This document shows positions 45,135 to 54,872 of a DNA stretch of 64,000 nucleotides, one piece after another. The notes beneath the pieces are model-generated. The model searched no databases and was not told the origin of the DNA. It saw only the letters and a program-made list of their open reading frames with translations. The stretch covers positions 84,535,465 through 84,599,464 of the forward strand of contig OY821520.1 in the NCBI GenBank assembly GCA_963682025.1, read 5' to 3'. This DNA is from Cordilura impudica (Eukaryota > Arthropoda > Insecta > Diptera > Scathophagidae). The translations under genes were made by a program, and so were the position numbers. Within the stretch, counting starts at the first letter, position 1; every line of letters starts with the position of its first letter.

Positions 45135-48083
45135 TCAATTCAAGTCAATTTAATTTAATTTAATTTAACTTAATTTAATTTAATTCATTTCAATTCAATT
45201 CAATTCAATTCAATTCAATTCAATTTAATTCAATTCAATTCAATGCAATTCAATTCAATTCAATTCAATTCAATTCAATCCAATTCAATTCAATTCAATT
45301 CAATTCAATTCAATTCAATTCAATTCAATTCAATTCAATTCAATTCAATTCAATTCAATTCAATTCAATTCAATTCAATTCAATTCAATTCAATTCAATT
45401 CAATTCAATTCAATTCAATTCAATTCAATTCAATTCAATTCAATTCAATTCAATTCAATTCAATTCAATTCAATTCAATTCAATTCAATTCAATTCAATT
45501 CAATTCAATTCAATTCAATTCAATTCAATTCAATTCAATTCAATTCAATTCAATTCAATTCAATTCAATTCAATGCAATGCAATTCAGTTCAATTCAATT
45601 CAATTCAATTCAATTAATTAAATTCAATTCAATTCAATTCAATTCAAATCAATTCAATTCAATTCAGTTCAATCAATTCAATTCAGTTCAATCAATTCAA
45701 TTCAATTCAATTCAATTCAATTCAATTCAATTCAATTCAATTCAATTCAATTCAATTCAATTCAATTCAATTCAATTCAATTCAAATCAATTCAACTCAA
45801 TTCAATTCAACTCAATTCAATTCAGTTCAGTTCAGTTCAGTTCAGTTCAATTCAATTCAATTCAATTCAATTCAATTCAATTCAATTCAATTCAATTCAA
45901 TTCAATTCAATTCAATTCAATTCAATTCAATTCAATTCAATTCAATTCAATTCAATTCAATTCAATTCAATCCAATTCAATTCAATTCAATTCAATACAA
46001 TTCAATTCAATTCAATTCAATTCAATTCAATGCTATTCAATTCAATTCAATGCAATTCAATTCAATTCAATTCAACTCAATTCAATTCAATTCAATTCAA
46101 TTCAATTCAATTCAATTCAATTCAATTCAACTCAATTCAATTCAATTTAATTCAATTTCAATTTAATTTATTTTAATGCAATTCAATTCAATTCAATGCA
46201 ATTTCAATTTAATTCAATTCAATTCAATTCAACTCAATTCAATTCAATTCAATACAATTCAATTCAATTCAATTTAATTCAATGCAATTCAATTCAATTC
46301 AATGCAATTCAATTCAATTCAATTCAACTCAATTCAATTCAATTCAATTCAATTCAATTCAATTCAATTCAATTCAATTCAATTCAATTCAATTCAATTC
46401 AATTCAATTCAATTCAATTCAATTCCATTCAATTCAATTCAATTCAATTCAATTCCATTCAATTCAATTCAATTCAATTCAATTCAATTCAATTCAATTC
46501 AATTCAATTCAATTCAATTCAATTCAATTCAATTCAATTCAATTCAATTCAATTCAATTCAATTCAATTCAATTCAATTCAATTCAATTCAATTCAATTC
46601 AATTCAATTCAATTCAATTCAATTCAATGCAATTCAATGCAATTCAATTCAATTCAATTCAATTCAATTCAATTCAATTCAGTTCAATGCAATTCAATTC
46701 AATTCAATTCAATTCAACTCAATTCAATTCAATTCAATTCAATTCAATTCAATTCAATTCAATTCAATTCAATTCACTTCAATTCAATTCAATTCAGTTC
46801 AATTCAATTCAATTCAATTCAATTCAATTCAATTCAACTCAATTCAGTTCAATTCAATTCAACTCAATTCAATTCAATTCAATTCAATTCAACTCAATTC
46901 AATTCAATTCAATTCAATTCAATTCAATTCAATTCAATTCAATTCAATTCAATTCAATTCAATTCAATTCAATTCAATTCAATTCAATTCAATTCAATTC
47001 AATTCAATTCAATTCAATTCAATTCAATTCAATTCAATTCAATTCAATTCAATTCAATTCAATTCAATTCAATTCAATTCAATTCAATTCAATTCAATTC
47101 AATTCAATTCAATTCAATTCAATTCAATTCAATTCAATTCAATTCAATTCAATTCAATTCAATTCAATTCAATTCAATTCAATTCAATTCAATTCAATAC
47201 AATTCAATTCAATTCAATTCAATTTAATTCAATGCAATTCAATTCAATTCAATGCAATTCAATTCAATTCAATTCAACTCAATTCAATTCAATTCAATTC
47301 AATTCAATTCAATTCAATTCAATTCAATTCAATTCAATTCAACTCAATTCAATTCAATTCAATTTAATTCAATTTAATTCAATTTCAATTTAATTTAATT
47401 TAATGCAATTCAATTCAATTCAATGCAATTTCAATTTAATTCAATTCAATTCAATTCAATTCAATTTAATTCAATTCAATTCAATTCAATACAATTCAAT
47501 TCAATTCAATTCAATTCAATTCAATTCAACTCAATTCAATTCAATTCAATACAATTCAATTCAATTCAATTTAATTCAATGCAATTCAATTCAATTCAAT
47601 GCAATTCAATTCAATTCAATTCAATTCAATTCAATTCAATTCAATTCAATTCAATTCAATTCAATTCAATTCAATTCAATTCAATTCAACTCAATTCAAT
47701 TCAATTCAATTCAATTCAATTCAATTCAATTCAATTCAATTCAATTCAATTCAATTCAATTCAATTCAATTCAATTCAATTCAATTCAATTCAATTCAAT
47801 TCAATTCAATTCAATCCAATTCAATTCAATTCAATTCAATTCAATTCAATTCCATTCAATTCAATTCAATTCAATTCAATTCAATTCAATTCAATTCAAT
47901 TCAATTCAATTCAATTCAATTCAATTCAATTCAATTCAATTCAATTCAATTTAATTCAATGCAATTCAATGCAATTTAATGCAATTCAATTCAATTCAAT
48001 TCAATTCAACTCAATTCAATTCAATTCAATTCAATTCAATTCAATTCAATTCAATTCAATTCAATTCAATTCAATTCAATTCA
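45135..48083 (+). repeat. Giant (AATTC)n pentanucleotide satellite, ~2.95 kb
   Basis: The array consists of CAATT repeats with scattered single-base variants (CAATG, CAGTT, CAACT, TAATT, CAATA, CCATT) that are clustered. All three plus frames translate to QFNSI repeats with no stop for long distances because 15 nt encode the same five residues in every frame; the minus strand meets TGA every 15 nt in each frame. The long plus-strand frames (124 to 363 codons) are therefore array artefacts. A block of variant-bearing units at about 46150-46330 is repeated at 47370-47620. Confidence 0.98.
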
Positions 48084-48551
48084 AAAAATTATTTTTTTAT
48101 TTATTAATTTTTACGATTCCTTCGACATTTTGACCCAAAATTACCTCAAAACATGAATTTTTGGGTTTGGTATGTTTCCAAAACATTTGGCCTGGAACAA
48201 CCCGAACAATTGGGCTGAAGAGAGTTCACCGAAAGAACCAACTGCGTTAAAGATAAAAACTGTCAAAATCACTAACTACCTTAAAAACAATTATTAAACC
48301 ATCGTGATAAATCGACGAACTGATGATGCTATTTCGATTCGTAGAACCCGAAATAGAATGAAACCATTGATTCCAAACAAGTAATTTTTCTTTCTTTTTT
48401 TACTTGCACCGTATTCTGTTATTGGTAGATTTTCATTTTATATAATTTATTAAATTGTATGATGTACTTTTTTATTCATTCAGTGGGAATTTAGAACAAA
48501 ATATAATTTTTGAGAATTAATTGGTTTTTCTTAAAAATCTATTTATAAGAA
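48084..48551. other. Interval between the pentamer array and Helitron copy 5
   Basis: No gene is recognised. The 150 bp after the array are less AT-rich than elsewhere (ACAACCCGAACAATTGGGCT). Confidence 0.4.
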
Positions 48552-48888
48552 CTAGCAGATTCCAGTGCTCGAAATTCGAGTGCAACTCTTAGCAAATTTA
48601 TTTCTTAACTTAGCCAATCCACAAACCAACACTTTTTTGGTTTATTAATATTGTGAATGAAGATAACAAACTGATTAACAAACACACCAACAAATATAAT
48701 AAACACACACATAGCATTGTATAATTTTATGTATGGGTTAGTAGCAACTTTAAATGCAATTTACTCAAAATAAAGGAAAAAATTTTAAAATCTGTAATTC
48801 AAATAATATACGTTTGGTCAAAATCGGGATAAAACGGTAGAACAAAACATCGGTAACAAGAAAACGACTAGCCTATTAATATTATAGA
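48552..48888 (-). mobile_element. Non-autonomous Helitron, family A, copy 5
   Basis: In minus orientation it starts TCTATAATATTAATAGGC at 48888 (preceded by A) and ends CTGCTAG at 48552 followed by T, with the hairpin CTCGAATTTCGAG. Length 337 bp. Confidence 0.88.
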
Positions 48889-48908
48889 TAAACTCATTTG
48901 GAACAAAA

Positions 48909-48913
<5 letters not shown>

Positions 48914-48960
<47 letters not shown>

Positions 48961-49050
48961 ATAATAAATAAATAAATATATAAATAAATAAATATATAAA
49001 TAAATAAATATATAAATAAATAGATATATAAATTAATAAAAAATAGAAAA
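48914..49050. repeat. A run followed by (AAATAAATATAT)n microsatellite
   Basis: About 44 A (48915-48958) are followed by AATAAATAAATATAT-type units to about 49050. The 90-codon minus frame over it is an artefact. Confidence 0.9.
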
Positions 49051-49132
49051 AAATATTTATTATTATTTGTGAATTAAGACATACATACACAGGTAAATTT
49101 TAAAGGAATTATTTCCTTATTCATGTACTATA

Positions 49133-49495
49133 TCTATAATATTAATAGGCAAGGCGATTTCTTGTGACCGATGTAAGTTTTATAGTTTTACCCCGATTTT
49201 GACAAAAAAAAAATTATATGAAAGGTATTTCATTTTAGCTGTTACCCAGATATACAGATTTTCATCGTCTGGAATATTTTTTTCGAGTTATGATCGATTA
49301 AAGTTGCTACTAATCCATACATAAAATTATACAATGCTATGTGTGTGTTTATTAAATTTTTTAATGTGTTTGTGTTAATGTGTTGAGTTTGTTTTATTCA
49401 TTAAAATGAGTTGAATTGTGAAGCATACCTTTAGGGTCTTTATTAAATGATTTCCTAGAATTTGCATTCGAATTTCGAGTGCTGGAATCTGCTAG
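49133..49495 (+). mobile_element. Non-autonomous Helitron, family A, copy 6
   Basis: It starts TCTATAATATTAATAGGC (preceded by A) and ends CTGCTAG, followed by C; the hairpin region is TTCGAATTTCGAGTGC. Length 363 bp. It is in inverted orientation to copy 5, only 245 bp away. Confidence 0.87.
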
Positions 49496-51533
49496 CATGT
49501 TTATTAAAAACTCAAATATTGAAGTTATTAAATAAATATAAATTATTTTAATTGTAATGATGATACTTATTTAAATAAATAAATTATATAAAAAAAATAA
49601 TCTGTTTCGAAAAACGTAACAAAACTTATTATTTATTAACAAAAAAGTCTTTAAAAAAAATTATTAATTTTTTTTTTATTTGGGAACTGAAATTAGATGT
49701 AATCATTCGGTGGGAATTACAGATAATAATTTATTAGATAATTATATTTATATTAGGTAATTAATACATTAGCTTAATTTGTATTATTTAAAGCTCTGAT
49801 TTGTTTATTTATCTAGTCTTGTCTGTCTGTCGGAGGGTCTGTCTGTCTGTCCTATCAATTTCTCTATTTATGGGTGTTTTGTATTTATGTTTTGTGTTGT
49901 TTACTACAATTTAATACGCTTCATAAAATTCTCATTTACAGTGTGTTTAAACTTAAGTTGGGTAACAAACTATACTATACATCATTTTTGTGTAATTAAA
50001 GTTGTGTGTTTTTATTTAATTCTTTTTGTTAGTGTTTATAATTGAAGGTTAATTCTAATAGAGATTGCCACAATTGTTCATTGATCTGTGTTATTGTGAT
50101 TACTCGTAAATTTGCTTTTACTACATATTTAGTTATTTTGGGCATTAATTAATAAAAATTAATAAATTCATTTGCACTTACTTATTTACTTAAAGTAAAA
50201 TATTTTCAAAACATTCTATTGATAATTTTACATGATTTTTTTCATATGGAAAAATGGAAAAATATTTTTGGATATTTTTATGTATCCACCCACTCATTAA
50301 GTATTTAAACAAATAAAACTTAAAGGTGGTATTGCGTTAATACAATTCTTTTCATAATTATCCATCCATAAATTGATGTTTTAGTTGTCGAAAAAGATTT
50401 ATGAATTTTGTGAATTTATTAAGAATTTCATAGGTATTTTGAAATAAAAATAAAAGTTTCATTAAATGATGTAAAGATTGCAGTCTCATTTAAAATAAAA
50501 AAAAAATTAGTTGTTTTTAATTGTTTAAAAAAAACTTACACTACAATTTATAGTGACGTGAAGCCAATTTGTTAAATATTTCTTTTAGTTGCAACTGCTG
50601 TATTTTTTTTTTTTTTTTTTTAATTTATAGTTTTTAATTGAACAAGAAAAATTTTTTACTTGAATTAAAAAGCAGCATTTAATTTCGGGATTTTTTTTTT
50701 TTTTTTTTTCAAAAGGACAAGTTTTATAAGATTACCGCTATTGGTGTCAAATGAAACAGGATAATCGTATCAGGATAACTGGATTTTAATAATGTCATAT
50801 CAATATTCTATCCTTCAGCATCCTTTGGCATTTCTAATATATTCCTTCTATGAAAATGTGGAGAACCTAAATTTGTATATGTTAAGAATGTATCCTTGCT
50901 TATTAATAAAATAATAAAAAGTTTAATAAATTTCCTATAATAAATAAAATATTTCTTCGTTATATATGATATACGTAAGAACATTATTTACAGCCTTTTC
51001 TTCTGATATGATAAAAATAAAAAATTGATTAATATTAATTTGTTACCAAGATACTCATCTTTCTTTTAACACTAATAGCGGCAGCGCAGGACAAGTAGAA
51101 ATATTTAAATGTATTTTTTGAAAAATGGAATATCTTGAAATATTAAATTCTTTTTAAAAGGAAGCAATATCACTAAATGAAAAACTGTAAACGCAGTATA
51201 ACTCCAATTGTTCTTTAGTCTCAGATGTAGTTCCGGTTCGCACAAGGCAATTTTTGCTGCTCAACTTCTTTGAAATTCACTTTTAAAGTTGCCTTAATGT
51301 TCACACAGAGAAATTTGTTTCAAGCAATTTTCGTTTTCTTTTACTTCAAAATTCTTACTTTTTTGACAGTTCATTTTATTTAGTTTGTTTAAAAAGAATT
51401 TATTATTGGTTCAAAAATATATTTGTGTGAAATAATTGAAGTCAAAGAAAAAATAAAATAATAAAAAAATAAAATAATGAAAAAAAAAATAATAAAAAAA
51501 AAAATAATAAAATAACTGAAATAATAATAATAA
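49496..51533. other. AT-rich interval, no recognised gene
   Basis: A short (GTCT)n patch is at 49816-49851; T runs are at 50606-50620 and 50692-50709. AAT-rich low-complexity sequence (51440-51533) leads into a Helitron terminus. No family-like open frame. Confidence 0.5.
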
Positions 51534-51680
51534 CTAGTATAGCCCAGCACTCGAAATTTGAGTACAAATTCTAGGAAATATTATTTTTTTAATCTATATA
51601 TTAAAACAATTTATAAAAATTTAAATGAGCCTAAATGTATGCTAATCAATTTTCACAATTCAACACAGGGCGTGTGATAT
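51534..51680 (-). mobile_element. Helitron family A, copy 7 (3' part), interrupted by a mariner-like element
   Basis: It begins with the inverted CTAG terminus and CCCAGCACTCGAAATTTGAG hairpin region, then the shared interior word TATGCTAATCAATTTTCACA. The mariner-like element at 51681 interrupts it within TGTGATA; the sequence after 52669 (CACATAACATGCC) may be the continuation. The 5' terminus is not found. Confidence 0.68.
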
Positions 51681-52669
51681 AAAGGGTCCGCCATCTAACG
51701 TTTTTTTTTTTTTCAACTAGTGCTTATTTCGTGAATGGTAACACTTAGCTCATGTCTGATTTGACAGATAATTAGTTTTATCCTTCCGCTGAACGAATAT
51801 GGCTGTGTATACGCTTGAACAACGCTGGGAAATATTGCGACATTACTTTGAAAATCATGGTAATGTTGCAGAATGTGTGCGAAAATTGCGTACGGATTTT
51901 GGAAGAAGAGAAGAACCGTCAGCTCCGTATGTTCGTTATCTTGTGAAAAAAGTGAAAGAAACTGGCATCCTCATCGATAAACCAAAGCGTGAAAAGCCAA
52001 AAACAGTGCGTACACCCGAGAATATTGCTGCTGTGGCAGAAAGTGTGCGTGAAGCGCCATCAACATCAATTTACCGTCGTTCTCAAGAATTGAACATTTC
52101 GGAGGCATCATTGAGACGAATTTTGCATAAAGACCTTGGTATGACGCCATACAAAGTTCAATTGGTTCATGAGTTGAAGCCAACTGACCATCCAATGCGT
52201 TTTCGCTTCGCTAAGTGGGCCTGCGATCGACTTACAGAAGATGCCGATTTTGCCAAAAAAAAATCATCTTTTCAGATGAAGCTCATTTTGATTTTGGCGG
52301 GTATGTAAACAAGCAAAATTGTCGCATTTGGGGCACAGAAAACCCACACGCATACATTGAAAAGCCGATTATTTGTGGGGTGCCCTCAAAGATAAGTGTT
52401 ACGCCAACAAGCCAGAGACAATTGACGCTTTAAAGGACAATATTCGTGAAGCCATTGGTGAAATACAGCTGCACACAATGGATAATGTGCTTAAAAATTG
52501 GACCGATCGTGCATGGCCAGCCGAGGCAGCCATTTGAATGAAGTTATTTTCCATTATTAACCGGAAGAATTGTACTTTCAAATAAAAAAAGAAATTTGAG
52601 ATAATATTCAGTAGTTTTTTTTTTATAGCATTTTCAAAAAAAAAAAAGTTATTTGGCGGACCCTTCACA
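51681..52669 (+). mobile_element. Mariner-like element (IS630/Tc1/mariner superfamily), internally deleted
   Basis: The ends are inverted: GGGTCCGCCATCTAACG followed by a T run on the left, and GGGTCCGCCAAATAACT followed by a T run on the right read inward. Total ~990 bp. The target is within a Helitron A copy. The TA duplication cannot be read unambiguously. Confidence 0.85.
51799..52560 (+). pseudogene. Mariner-like transposase with internal deletion and frameshift
   Basis: The N-terminal paired HTH is well preserved in one frame (51799-52250): MAVYTLEQRWEILRHYFEN, then LVKKVKETGILIDKPKRE, SIYRRSQELNISEASLRRI and LHKDLGMTPYKVQLVHELKP. At an A run near 52255-52263 the frame shifts to IIFSDEAHFDFGGYVNKQ (first catalytic Asp) and NCRIWGTENPHAY. 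After KPI the sequence jumps directly to WGALKDKCYANKPETIDALK in a third frame, so ~100 residues with the second and third catalytic acidic residues are missing. The C-terminus DNVLKNWTDRAWP is followed after one more shift by MASRGSHLNEVIFHY and a stop at 52558-52560. ATG at 51799 is the natural start. Confidence 0.9.
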
Positions 52670-52740
52670 TAACATGCCGGAATATCTCGGTTTATCTGGT
52701 TTCATATAAAAATATATCGAATTGTATTTGTTATAATTTT

Positions 52741-54499
52741 AAAGTGTTATTAGAAGTTTTTTGTGGATGACATCGTTGACCAAAACATATGGGACAGGAA
52801 GATCAATTAGTTGGTATCACACTTTATTTTAATCTTAATAGGTGAATAAGATGATTAAAATCTCTTTGGAGAAGGTTGCCTTTCCTGTAAAGGACTCATT
52901 TTCTCATTATAATATGATGATGATTTCCTGACAACCTTCTAAAATATTCTGAATTTGAGGCCTGACTAAAATCTCCCGTTTCGTTTTTATTAAATACTTT
53001 GGTTTAATACGAGTATTTAAATTTATTCACAAAAAATATTAACAAATATCCTGTAAGCTGCTCCTCCACGATTACCACCACCATCATCATCATCATCATC
53101 ACCATCCACCAAGTCAATGATTTATTAGTCGTACTTAAATTGTCATTTGCACGGGAAGACGACACAACCAATAGCTGTTACAAAAAAAAAAACAATTTTT
53201 TTTTTGTCATTACTTCAATTTTTTCTTCTTGGAGTTAATGCCATTTAACACACATTATACACTGCATAAATTTGTGAGCAACATACGGAAGTTGTTGCAA
53301 CTTGATTTATGTGTGCTTTGCAAAGGAAAAAAAGCACAAAATAAAACAATGAATGAAATTAAAATATATAAAAAAAAACTTTGTAAACGACACAAAAATA
53401 TCAACTGCAAAAAAAAAACATAAAATAAGAGAAAAACCTTGTAATATAACTGAATCTTAATTGAAGTTCATTATGACAACAACAAAAGCACTAGAGCAAT
53501 ATCAACACAAAAAGTGCAATAACAAAACAACAACATAACAGATGATAGTGATGAATAAACTGAGAGTCAAGGAAATAAAAGGGGAGAGAACCAAAGTCAA
53601 AATAAAAACCAAACAAAAAAGAACTACATTTAAAAGAAAACACACCTCTATGCCATCCAACGTAAAGTTTCTGTGTATGTGTGGGTATGTGGGATTGTAA
53701 ATATGGATAAACAGAAGCAGCAGCAACATCAATGTTGTTGCTGTTATTAAACTTAAATATAATAACAATAATATACAATAACATCTGAAAAGAGTGTCTC
53801 AAAGAAACAAACGAGCCCATGAGACATTTTTTTCTTTTTCAAATCAGCAGACTTCATCAGTAGACTCTACTCTTTTTATGGCCAATTGTTAAGTTTAATG
53901 AATGAAATTGGCAAGCAAATATAATGCTTCTGCATCTCCCCCACTTCTCTGCTTGAGGGTTTTGAAATAAAAATCCAATTTTCTTTATGAATAGTAAAAG
54001 TATCTTTGAATGTGTAGCGTAATAACTAGATGCAGTAATAAAAACAAACCAAAAGTCTACTTGATGTTATAGGAACAAGAAACAAACACACAGCTTTCCT
54101 AAATGGCCAAAGTGTTGTTGAACTGGTGCATACGAAATACACGACCAAAATAACACACACCTATACGATGATGTGATTGCAGTATGAACGCGATCATATT
54201 AATATAGAAAATAAAGTCATGGTTAAATTTAGACGTGGGCGCCTTCAATACTTTTTTTTTTCTATGTTCACAAGGGTTACCAGATTTGCGAAATATTGCA
54301 CTTTAGAATTTCCGATAATACTTGTTTAAAGAAATTTAAAGTGTTCGTTAATATTTTTCTATAGAAAAGTTTCACAATAATACTTTATTTATTTGTTTGC
54401 TTTCCTGTAAAAAAACAAGACTAAAGGGCTCATAATTAAAGTACAGTATATGAAGAGTATTTAATGAAAATATAACATAACTGACAACATTTATAAAAA
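52741..54499. other. AT-rich interval, no recognised gene
   Basis: A (CAT)n tract lies at 53083-53110. Frames of 60-110 codons on both strands (for example 53491-53820 minus) are Leu/Phe/Ile-rich translations of A-rich DNA and lack family features. Confidence 0.5.
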
Positions 54500-54865
54500 C
54501 TAGCAGATTCCAGCGCTCGAAATTCGAGTGCAATTTCTAGGCAGCTTTTTCAACTTAACCAATTCACAAACCAACACTTTTTTGGTTTATTATTATTGTG
54601 AAAGAAGATAACAAACTCATTAACAAACACATTAACAAATTTAATAAAACATACATAGTATATGTAAAATTTTATGTATGTTTTAGTAGCAACTTTAAAT
54701 GCAATTTACTCAAAATAAAGGAAAAAAATTAAAAAATCTGTAAATCTGGTGAACAGCTAAAAATAAATACTTTTCAAATAATATACGTCTGGTCAAAATC
54801 GGGATAAAATGGTAGAACAAAACATCGGTAACAAAAAATCGCCTAGCCTTTTAATATTATATGTA
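54500..54865 (-). mobile_element. Non-autonomous Helitron, family A, copy 8
   Basis: In minus orientation it ends CTGCTAG at 54500 followed by T, with hairpin CTCGAATTTCGAG. The 5' end is slightly altered (TATAATATTAAAAGGCTAGG), so the initial TC is not preserved or was removed by the neighbouring inverted-repeat element at 54873. Confidence 0.85.
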
Positions 54866-54872
54866 GATTAGG

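Noticed and set aside
45243..48133. Long open frames of 124-363 codons encoding QFNSI repeats
   Set aside because: They are in-frame readings of the AATTC pentamer; all three sense frames give the same repeat peptide, and no start context or flanking coding sequence supports a gene.
48818..49090. 90-codon minus-strand frame rich in Ile/Tyr/Phe
   Set aside because: It reads through an A run and an AAATAAATATAT microsatellite plus a Helitron end.
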